Positions 7,687-15,061 of a DNA stretch of 64,000 bases are shown piece after piece. The notes under the pieces are model-generated. The model was not told where the DNA came from, ran no database searches, and worked only from the letters and a program-made list of their open reading frames with translations. Within the stretch, counting starts at the first letter, position 1. Each line of letters begins with the position of its first letter. The stretch comes from Flavobacteriales bacterium UBA852 (lineage in GTDB: Bacteria > Bacteroidota > Bacteroidia > Flavobacteriales_E > Vicingaceae): contig DBGO01000002.1 in assembly GCA_002295925.1 (NCBI GenBank), positions 62,001 through 126,000 on the forward strand. The letters run 5' to 3'. Made by a program: the position numbers and the translations under genes.

Positions 7687-8988
7687 TTATTTATTATACC
7701 CATATTTATCTTTCCATAACTGAGCCAAACGTTGCCTGAATTGGTTCTCCTTGGCATTATTTTGAGGCGAATAGAGTGTTGTGCCGCTTAAATCTTCGGG
7801 TAGAAACTCTTGGTAGGCAAAATTATTTTCATAGCTGTGCGCATATTGGTAATCTTTACCATAATCGAGTTCTTTCATCAACTTTGTTGGGGCGTTTCGC
7901 AAATGCAACGGTACGGGCAAATTCCCGGTTTTCTTTACCAATTCTTGTGCTTTATTAATGGCTTCATAGCTGGCATTACTTTTTGGCGAATTGGCCAAAT
8001 ATATTGCCGCTTGCGATAAAATTATCCGGCTTTCGGGCCAACCGATAACACTAACAGCCTGAAAACAATTATTGGCAATTACCAACGCCGTAGGATTGGC
8101 ATTTCCAATATCTTCTGATGCCAATATCAATAACCTGCGCGCTATGAATTTTGGGTCTTCGCCACCTTCTATCATTCGAGCCAACCAATAAACAGCTGCA
8201 TTGGGGTCGCTGCCGCGAATGGATTTTATAAATGCCGAAATAATATCATAATGCATCTCTCCCTGCTTATCGTAAGCTATTAAGTTGGTTTTTAGTATTT
8301 CTTCTACCAATTCATCCGTAATAACAATTGTTTTATCATCATTAAACTGATTTACAATTATTTCGAGCAGGTTTAACAATTTACGCGCATCTCCTCCACT
8401 GTACAACAACAATTTATTGGTTTCTTTCAGCTCTATACTTTTGTTTTTCAGAATTTCATCTTGTTCGACAGAACGTTTAAGTATTGCCAATAATTCTTTT
8501 TTGGAAAATGCTTCAAGCGTATAGACTTGGCAACGCGACAATAGAGCAGGAATAACCTCAAAAGAGGGATTTTCGGTAGTTGCACCTATCAATGTAACTA
8601 TTCCTTTTTCGACAGCTCCCAACAAAGAGTCTTGTTGCGATTTACTGAACCGGTGAATTTCATCAATAAACAACACCGGCTTTTTGTTGGATGAAAACAT
8701 ATCGCGTTTTGAGGCTTTATCAATAACCTCTCTAACATCTTTTACACCCGAATTTATTGCACTTAAAGTATAAAAAGGCGCATTGGCTTCTGTGGCTATT
8801 AAATTAGCCAATGTGGTTTTTCCCACACCGGGTGGACCCCAAAATATCATCGAAGGGATCAAACCATTTTCTATTACTTTTCGTAATATTTTGTCTTGTC
8901 CCAAGATGTGTTCTTGACCAATATAATCTTTCAACGTTTTGGGGCGCATTCGTTCGGCAAGTGGTATGTTTGTCGATTGCATATTCAT
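7687..8988 (-). CDS. rarA: Replication-associated recombination protein A (AAA+ ATPase)
   Basis: RarA/MgsA is a clamp-loader-like AAA+ ATPase acting at stalled replication forks. The N-terminus PLAERMRPKTLKDYIGQEHI is diagnostic. Walker A GPPGVGKTT is at residues 51-59 and Walker B VLFIDEIH at 105-112; sensor 1 is IGATTENPSFE, and arginine-finger and lid regions follow, then the C-terminal tetramerisation domain (DPNAAVYWLARMIEGGEDP). Its length of 433 residues is usual. Start codons at 8988 and 8982 are both possible. A TAnnTTTG element ends only 7 bases before 8988, so the mRNA leader would be very short or the 8982 start used. It diverges from xerD. Confidence 0.95.
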   Translation of the reverse strand: MNMQSTNIPLAERMRPKTLKDYIGQEHILGQDKILRKVIENGLIPSMIFWGPPGVGKTTLANLIATEANAPFYTLSAINSGVKDVREVIDKASKRDMFSSNKKPVLFIDEIHRFSKSQQDSLLGAVEKGIVTLIGATTENPSFEVIPALLSRCQVYTLEAFSKKELLAILKRSVEQDEILKNKSIELKETNKLLLYSGGDARKLLNLLEIIVNQFNDDKTIVITDELVEEILKTNLIAYDKQGEMHYDIISAFIKSIRGSDPNAAVYWLARMIEGGEDPKFIARRLLILASEDIGNANPTALVIANNCFQAVSVIGWPESRIILSQAAIYLANSPKSNASYEAINKAQELVKKTGNLPVPLHLRNAPTKLMKELDYGKDYQYAHSYENNFAYQEFLPEDLSGTTLYSPQNNAKENQFRQRLAQLWKDKYGYNK

Positions 8989-8995
8989 TTCACTA

Positions 8996-9003
8996 CAAAC
9001 TTA
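8996..9003 (-). promoter_or_regulatory. Putative -7 element for rarA
   Basis: TAAGTTTG on the minus strand matches TAnnTTTG and ends 7 bases before the first possible ATG of rarA, implying a leader of only a few bases. No distinct -33 element was identified. Confidence 0.35.
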
Positions 9004-9061
9004 ATAAAATTAAGTGCCTTTTCGTTTAAAAACAGAGGAACTTAGTATCTTTAAACAATTA

Positions 9062-9961
9062 ATGATTTGGAAAAACTACATAACCGGATTTAAAAACTAT
9101 TTGCTGCTCGAAAGGAGTTTATCCAATAATTCGGTAGAGGCGTATGTTCGAGATGTTGAACAATTTAGTCGGTTTGTAAAAAATGAATTAAACAACCTTT
9201 CGCCCAAAAAGATAGAGCAATCGCATATTCGTTTATTTATAAAACATTTATTTGACTTAGGCGTGGCAGAAACTACGCAAGCCCGTTTAATATCGGGCAT
9301 CAGGGCTTTTTATAAATATTTGATGGTAGAAAACGAAGTGGACTTTAACCCTGCCGAATTAATACAAATGCCCAGAACGACTCGTAAATTGCCCCAAGTG
9401 CTCTCGGTAGAAGAAATTGACCGGATGGTTTCGTGTATTGATTTAAGCTCGCCGGAAGGACATCGCAATAAAGCCATTATTGAAATGCTTTACGGATGTG
9501 GCTTGCGTGTAAGCGAATTGACTGAATTAAAATTATCCGATATTTTTTTCGAAGAAGATTTTATTCGTGTAATTGGAAAGGGAAACAAACAGCGAATTGT
9601 TCCTTTGGGCTCGGTTGCAAAAAAAAATGTGCAATTATATATTACGCATTATCGCAATCATCAGATAATCCAGCCCGGTGAAGAAGATATTGTATTTTTG
9701 AACCGAAGAGGAAAAAGACTGACACGGGTAATGGTATTTACAATTGTTAAAAATTTGGCACAAAAAGCCGGCATACAAAAAAAAGTCAGTCCTCATACCT
9801 TTAGACACTCTTTTGCCACACATCTAATAGAAGGCGGCGCCGATTTGCGTGCCGTTCAAGAAATGCTGGGGCACGAGAGCATTACAACTACCGAAATTTA
9901 CACTCACCTCGATAGGGAATTTTTACGGTCAGCAATTTTACAATTTCATCCGCATAAATAA
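9062..9961 (+). CDS. xerD: Site-specific tyrosine recombinase XerD-type
   Basis: A chromosome dimer-resolution recombinase. The N-terminal SAM-like core-binding domain (about residues 1-95) is followed by the catalytic domain, and all six catalytic residues are present: Arg149 (GCGLRVSEL), Lys173 (GKGNK), His245 and Arg248 (HTFRHSFATHL), His271 (GHESI) and Tyr280 (TEIYTH). These positions match E. coli XerD plus one. The frame is open from 9014, but the start at 9062 gives 299 residues, the standard length, and removes an atypical lysine-rich leader. No integrase-type neighbours or attachment sites are present, so this is the housekeeping Xer protein; XerC versus XerD cannot be settled from sequence alone in this phylum. 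Confidence 0.93.
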   Translation: MIWKNYITGFKNYLLLERSLSNNSVEAYVRDVEQFSRFVKNELNNLSPKKIEQSHIRLFIKHLFDLGVAETTQARLISGIRAFYKYLMVENEVDFNPAELIQMPRTTRKLPQVLSVEEIDRMVSCIDLSSPEGHRNKAIIEMLYGCGLRVSELTELKLSDIFFEEDFIRVIGKGNKQRIVPLGSVAKKNVQLYITHYRNHQIIQPGEEDIVFLNRRGKRLTRVMVFTIVKNLAQKAGIQKKVSPHTFRHSFATHLIEGGADLRAVQEMLGHESITTTEIYTHLDREFLRSAILQFHPHK

Positions 9962-9996
9962 TTGCAGATTGTGTATTTATTTTATATTTTCGTTGT

Positions 9997-11985
9997 ATGA
10001 TTAAAAAAATTATATTTTTACTCTTTATTCAGCTTTTTCTCCTATTATCTATACATGCAGGTGAGGTTTATTATGTTGTTGATAAAAATAATTCACATCA
10101 AAATTTTGCTGACTTTAAAAAAGTAGATTATGAATTTTTACCTGATAATAGTTTAAATCTAGGATTTTTTGACGGTACGGTTTTATTAAAAGTAATACCG
10201 GATACCAACACAACCGTTATTGAGCTGCAAAACCCCAATTTAGATGAAATATATGTGTATCAAAATGGTGATTTACTATATGCTACCGGCGATTTTTATC
10301 CGTTTAAACAAAAACCGATAATTTCCAAATATTTCCGATTTCCGGTAACGGACAAAAGCAAACCGCTTTATTTTAAAATTGTTCATCACGGCGACCAATT
10401 TTTTTTACCGGTAAATTTTTTAAATGAAAAACGGATAAACACATTTGATTTTACAGATAATTTCATCAACGGATTTTATTATGGAATTATCATTATCATT
10501 TTGTTGCTCAACTTTTTTATGTTTGTCGGAGCAAACGAAAAACCCAACTTATTTTACGTCTTGTATTTGCTGGGCTTAGCTTTGTTGCAATTTTCATTAG
10601 CCGGTTATGCCTATCAGTTTTTATGGCCAAACTCTACCTATTGGGCCAATCACAGTTTACCGTTTTTAGCCAGCTTTTCGGTTTATTTTTTGGTGTTGTT
10701 TGTTTTAAATTTTTTAGAAGTAAAAAAGTATATGCCCAAATGGCACTTGTTTTTCAAAGGCATGAGCTATGTATTGATTATCAATATGCTGCTGTCTTTA
10801 ATTCCAAATAATTTAAGTTATAAATTTTCCATTTTAGCCATTAACGGATTAACACTAATATTAAATTTTCTGATTATTCCAATATCAGTGGTACTTTATA
10901 AAAAATACAAAGTAAAAAGTGCCAAGTTTTTTATTATGGCATTTTCATTTTTAATTGTGGCTGTATTTATTTTCGTAATGCGTAATATAGGCATTATTCA
11001 TTCCAATTTTATAACAAATAATATATTATTGGTGGGCTCGGCACTGGAAGTAACGTTACTAACCTTTGCAATAGTTGAAAAGTTTAGAAAATTTAAAGTG
11101 GATGCATTACGTAGATTGGAAAAAATAAACAAACTACAAAGTCAACAGAATATTATTTTAGAAAAGAAAGTAGAAGAGCGCACCAGAGCATTGAGTGAAA
11201 AAAATAGAGAAATTACCGATTCCTTACTTTATGCAAAGCGTATTCAAGATGCTCTTATACCTTCGGAGAGTTATGTTCAACAATTTTTCAAAGACTCATT
11301 TGTATTTTTTAAACCAAAAGATATTGTGAGTGGTGATTTTTATTGGGTTTCGCCTGTAACAACATCGTATGAAGATAAAGAGAACAAACCTATGATAGTA
11401 TTTTCCGTTGCCGATTGTACAGGTCATGGTGTTCCGGGTGCGATTATAAGTGTAATAGGACTAAAAATTCTAAATCAATCGTTGAAACAACCACAAATAA
11501 ATTCTCCGGCAGAAGCGCTGGATTATTTGAATATTGAAATTTCGAACACGCTAAATGCTCATGTTGCGGATAAATCCATTAAAGACGGTATGGATATAGC
11601 TTTATGTGCTTATGACGGCAATGACAATGTATTGTATTATGCCGGTGCAAAAAACCCTATTTATATTATTCGAAAAGATGAATTAATAGAGCTAAAAGCT
11701 GACCGTAATGCCATTGGTTGCAACGACCAAGACGAACATTATACCAATAAATCCATCCAACTACAAAAAGGAGATACAATTTACTTGTTTACCGATGGTT
11801 TTGCCGACCAGTTTGGCGGTGAAAAAGGCAAGAAATTAAAGTATAAACGCTTTAAAGAATTGTTGCTGGAAATTCAAAACTTACCGATGAATGAACAAAA
11901 AGAATTTCTCGACAACTTTTTTACGCAATGGAAAGGCAATCTGGAACAAATAGATGACGTGTGTATTTTGGGTGTGCGGGTTTAG
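9997..11985 (+). CDS. 7TM receptor (7TMR-DISM type) with C-terminal SpoIIE/PP2C phosphatase
   Basis: A 662-residue membrane receptor. A signal peptide (about residues 1-21) is followed by an extracytoplasmic beta-rich sensor domain (about 22-150) of the 7TMR-DISMED2 type, seven membrane helices (about 158-362), a coiled coil (about 366-405, EKINKLQSQQNIILEKKVEERTRAL) and a SpoIIE-type PP2C serine/threonine phosphatase (407-662). PP2C metal-binding motifs are visible: DIVSGDFYW, ADCTGHGVPGA, KDGMDIALCA and YLFTDGFADQ. Such proteins sense an external ligand and dephosphorylate a STAS-type partner; no such partner is adjacent. The last 232 bases are about 96% identical to the 3' end of the next gene, far above the similarity of the rest. 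Confidence 0.9.
   Translation: MIKKIIFLLFIQLFLLLSIHAGEVYYVVDKNNSHQNFADFKKVDYEFLPDNSLNLGFFDGTVLLKVIPDTNTTVIELQNPNLDEIYVYQNGDLLYATGDFYPFKQKPIISKYFRFPVTDKSKPLYFKIVHHGDQFFLPVNFLNEKRINTFDFTDNFINGFYYGIIIIILLLNFFMFVGANEKPNLFYVLYLLGLALLQFSLAGYAYQFLWPNSTYWANHSLPFLASFSVYFLVLFVLNFLEVKKYMPKWHLFFKGMSYVLIINMLLSLIPNNLSYKFSILAINGLTLILNFLIIPISVVLYKKYKVKSAKFFIMAFSFLIVAVFIFVMRNIGIIHSNFITNNILLVGSALEVTLLTFAIVEKFRKFKVDALRRLEKINKLQSQQNIILEKKVEERTRALSEKNREITDSLLYAKRIQDALIPSESYVQQFFKDSFVFFKPKDIVSGDFYWVSPVTTSYEDKENKPMIVFSVADCTGHGVPGAIISVIGLKILNQSLKQPQINSPAEALDYLNIEISNTLNAHVADKSIKDGMDIALCAYDGNDNVLYYAGAKNPIYIIRKDELIELKADRNAIGCNDQDEHYTNKSIQLQKGDTIYLFTDGFADQFGGEKGKKLKYKRFKELLLEIQNLPMNEQKEFLDNFFTQWKGNLEQIDDVCILGVRV
11754..11985 (+). 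repeat. Direct repeat copy 1 (3' end of the first SpoIIE gene)
   Basis: These 232 bases, encoding the C-terminal 76 residues plus stop, align without gaps to 14055-14286 with 9 mismatches by my count (about 96% identity), starting at CATCCAACTAC. The flanking upstream phosphatase sequences differ much more. Confidence 0.9.
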
Positions 11986-12264
11986 ATTTTCCTACTTTCC
12001 TTAATTCTTAATCACATATTCTCTGATATTCCCGAAGATTGCATTTTCGATACTGTTATTTTTTGTTTTTGAAAAAAAATTGCATTTTTGCGGAAACTTT
12101 GAAAAAGTGACAAAAAACTTTTTTTTAATCTCATTTTTTTTCTGTTAATAAACATTACTAAAAGTGAAAACAATTCACATGACAGTTTATTAACCATTCT
12201 TACAAGTGAAAACATAGATGATACGATAAAATATAACACTGCTACTGCTTTAGGTAAAAAATTC

Positions 12265-14286
12265 ATGATGACTAATACTGACTCATCTATTTATTTTTTT
12301 CAAAAAGCAAAAGTTTATTCAGATGAGTTCCCACATCCATTAAACCTTTTTAAAAAAGGACTGGCAATAAAAAACATAGGACTTGGATATTTCTTTAAAG
12401 AAGAATATGAAAAAGCCATTAAATACTTAGACTCTGCGTCTATTATATCTCAACAATTATTACAGATACAAAATGAAAAGTATGAAAAAAAATCACTGCT
12501 TTTAAATGCTGTAATCAAAACAAACAAAGGGTTGGTATATTATCGATTATCACAATATGATAAAGCAATAGAGAACTATTATGAAGCATTAAGCATAGAC
12601 ATTAAAATTAAAGACTACGCCGGACAAGCAGCTGATTTCACTAATTTAGGATTGGCTTATTCAGAAATAGAAGAATTTAATAAATCCTTAGATTATTTTT
12701 ATCAATCATTAACTATTCATACAAAACTTGGTAACAAAAGAGGTCAAGGAAGAATATATGGTAATCTAAGTGTGGTTTATTTAAAATTAAAAAATTATAG
12801 TAAAGCATTATTATACGCGAAAAAGGCATTGGAAATAGACAGCACAATAAATAATACCCGTGCTATGATGTTTCATTATACACAAATAGGAAGGGCGTAT
12901 TTTGGATTAAACAAATATGACCTTGCGTTAAAGTATTTTAATCAATCTTTACAACTTAATAAAGAAATAGGATTTAAGACAATAGAAAGTGTAAATTTAT
13001 TTTATATAGGAGAAATATATTTAAAGCAAAACCAATATATCAAAGCTGAAAAAAATTATTTGATTGCTGAGCAATCTCTTAAAAAAATAGGCGATAAATC
13101 TCATTTAGCGGATATATATAAAAGCTTATCCGAACTATATTCAATAAAAGGAAATTGTGAAAAATCTTTTTATTATTATAAATTAAAAACAGCGTTTAAA
13201 GATAGTCTGATTAATGATAAAATTAAGTTGTCGGTTTTAAAAGATGAAATTAAATATGATTTTCAAAAAAAACAATTTTTAGACAGTTTAAAATTTGCAG
13301 AAAAAGAAAAAATTGATAAACTAATAATATCAAATCAAAAAGCCGAGTTAAGCGCAAAAAAACAACAGCAAGCATTTATTTCTTCATTATTAATCATAAT
13401 ACTTATTTTTTCAGTTTTTATCTTTAATCGTTTACAAGTTACCAGAAAGCAAAAAAACATTATTGAAGAACAAAAGAAAATTGTTGACCGTCAAAAGCAG
13501 TTAGTTGAAGAAAAAAATAAAGAAATCACAGCTTCTATCGCATATGCCAAACGTATTCAATACGCAATTTTACCTCCGCAAAAGCTACTTTCAACCCTGT
13601 TGCCGAATTCATTTGTATTATACAAACCAAAAGATATTGTAAGCGGAGATTTTTATTGGCTCGAACAGAACAAAGATAAAGATATTGTATTATTTGCTGC
13701 TGCAGATTGCACAGGACATGGTGTACCCGGAGCTATGGTAAGCGTTGTATGTAATAATGGTTTAAACCGAGCCGTAAGAGAACATAGCATTACAATTCCA
13801 GGGGAAATTCTTAACAAAGCTCGAGAAATAATTTTGCAAGAATTTGAAAAAAGTGAAGAAAATGTGCAAGACGGAATGGATATTTCTTTATGCGCTTTAA
13901 ACAAAAACACAGGGGAGTTAAAATGGGCGGGCGCCAATAACCCACTTTATATAATAAGGAGCGAAAATCAAAAAGAATATAAGCTGTTAGAGTTTAAGCC
14001 GGATAAACAACCCGTAGGAAAAACCGACAACCCAAAACCATTTACAACTCACAGCATCCAACTACAAAAAGGTGATACAATTTACTTGTTTACCGATGGT
14101 TTTGCCGACCAGTTTGGCGGTGAAAAAGGCAAGAAATTAAAGTATAAACGCTTTAAAGAATTGTTGCTGGAAATTCAAAACTTATCAATGAATGAACAAA
14201 AAGAATTTCTCAACAACTTTTTTACACAATGGAAAGGTAACCTGGAACAAATAGATGACGTGTGTATTTTGGGCGTGCGGGTTTAA
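12265..14286 (+). CDS. TPR-repeat sensor with SpoIIE/PP2C phosphatase; 5' end probably longer or frame-disrupted
   Basis: From the first ATG the protein has 673 residues: a run of TPR repeats (about 1-310, e.g. AIENYYEALSIDIKIKDYAG, ALLYAKKALEID), a membrane helix (about 369-390), a coiled coil with KKIVDRQKQLVEEKNKEI, and a SpoIIE phosphatase (about 425-673) with DIVSGDFYW, ADCTGHGVPGA, QDGMDISLCAL and YLFTDGFADQ. No signal peptide follows the ATG. Upstream, the same frame stays open back to 12103 and encodes KKLFFNLIFFLLIN then DSLLTIL and DDTIKYNTATALGKKF, which looks like the missing signal peptide and first TPR helix, but it has no ATG; a GTG at 12107 is one frame off, separated by a T8 tract (12119-12126). 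The true gene therefore probably begins near 12107. Confidence 0.85.
   Translation: MMTNTDSSIYFFQKAKVYSDEFPHPLNLFKKGLAIKNIGLGYFFKEEYEKAIKYLDSASIISQQLLQIQNEKYEKKSLLLNAVIKTNKGLVYYRLSQYDKAIENYYEALSIDIKIKDYAGQAADFTNLGLAYSEIEEFNKSLDYFYQSLTIHTKLGNKRGQGRIYGNLSVVYLKLKNYSKALLYAKKALEIDSTINNTRAMMFHYTQIGRAYFGLNKYDLALKYFNQSLQLNKEIGFKTIESVNLFYIGEIYLKQNQYIKAEKNYLIAEQSLKKIGDKSHLADIYKSLSELYSIKGNCEKSFYYYKLKTAFKDSLINDKIKLSVLKDEIKYDFQKKQFLDSLKFAEKEKIDKLIISNQKAELSAKKQQQAFISSLLIIILIFSVFIFNRLQVTRKQKNIIEEQKKIVDRQKQLVEEKNKEITASIAYAKRIQYAILPPQKLLSTLLPNSFVLYKPKDIVSGDFYWLEQNKDKDIVLFAAADCTGHGVPGAMVSVVCNNGLNRAVREHSITIPGEILNKAREIILQEFEKSEENVQDGMDISLCALNKNTGELKWAGANNPLYIIRSENQKEYKLLEFKPDKQPVGKTDNPKPFTTHSIQLQKGDTIYLFTDGFADQFGGEKGKKLKYKRFKELLLEIQNLSMNEQKEFLNNFFTQWKGNLEQIDDVCILGVRV
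14055..14286 (+). repeat. Direct repeat copy 2 (3' end of the TPR-SpoIIE gene)
   Basis: Second copy of the 232-base segment at 11754-11985; same length, 9 substitutions, no gaps. It covers the last 76 codons and stop. The pattern is that of gene conversion between paralogues 2.3 kb apart. Confidence 0.9.
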
Positions 14287-14338
14287 GGTATTCTATTTAC
14301 ACAAAACTATAAATTTGGTTATATAAATCATTCTAATT

Positions 14339-15061
14339 TTATTTTAAACTCAACAATTGAAACAGGCCATTCTTTTTTGCCCTTGAGATGGGAATTTTTT
14401 CGTTATTACGCAATTTTATAAACTGACTGTCAAGCTTTTCAATTGTATTAATATTTACAATATAACTTCTGTGGCATCTGAATAAATCGGTATGAACTGC
14501 TTCATACATTTTTAGTGGTTTGGAAGATATAATGGTTTGATTTTTCAAATTAAATTTACTGTACATACCGTCTGCCTCTATTGTAATAATGTCTTCAACA
14601 TTTACAAACTGTGTACCCTCGTGCGATTTAATAACCAATACATTGTTATTGCTTTTATCCAATACTTGCAATTGATTAAATATATTGTTTTTATCATTAT
14701 TCTGCTCAATTACTCTGTAAATACAATCTTTTAATTCTTCAGTATCAATAGGTTTTAATAAATAGTCAAATGCCGACAAACGGATGGCTTGTATTGTATA
14801 TTGTTCGTAGGCCGTGATAAAAACCAAATGAAAATTTGATTCTTTTTCGGATAAAAATTTCCTGATTTTTAGACCGTTATGCAAGGGCATTTGTATATCG
14901 AGAAATACAAGTTGAGGTTTTAATTTTTTTATTAGCTCTACTCCATCGAGTAAATTATTGCTTTGCCCAACAACCATTAAGGGAACGCTTAAAGAATCGA
15001 TTGTATAAATAAGCAATTCTCGTGGTGCTGTTTCATCATCTATAACTATGTATTCAATCAT
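14339..15061 (-). CDS. LytTR-family response regulator
   Basis: A 240-residue two-component regulator. The receiver domain (about 1-125) has the acidic pocket DDE at residues 8-10, the phosphoacceptor Asp55 (VFLDIQMP) and the conserved threonine/lysine region FITAYEQY...LLKPID. A LytTR DNA-binding domain (about 140-240) follows, with VNVEDIITIEADGMYSKF and the C-terminal FRCHRSYIVNINTIEKL. LytTR proteins bind paired direct-repeat sites and often control envelope or secreted products. The gene overlaps the 3' end of the kinase gene by 4 bases, so the pair forms one translationally coupled operon. It is convergent with the second SpoIIE gene. Confidence 0.95.
   Translation of the reverse strand: MIEYIVIDDETAPRELLIYTIDSLSVPLMVVGQSNNLLDGVELIKKLKPQLVFLDIQMPLHNGLKIRKFLSEKESNFHLVFITAYEQYTIQAIRLSAFDYLLKPIDTEELKDCIYRVIEQNNDKNNIFNQLQVLDKSNNNVLVIKSHEGTQFVNVEDIITIEADGMYSKFNLKNQTIISSKPLKMYEAVHTDLFRCHRSYIVNINTIEKLDSQFIKLRNNEKIPISRAKKNGLFQLLSLK

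Noticed and set aside
7658..7696. A/T-only inverted repeat between the yfhO-like gene and rarA
   Set aside because: Ten A/T pairs with a long loop in very AT-rich sequence is expected by chance and has no GC stem or clear T-run.
12012..12266. 84-residue minus-strand open frame before the TPR-SpoIIE gene
   Set aside because: It reads the antisense of the region that encodes the likely signal peptide and first TPR helix on the plus strand.
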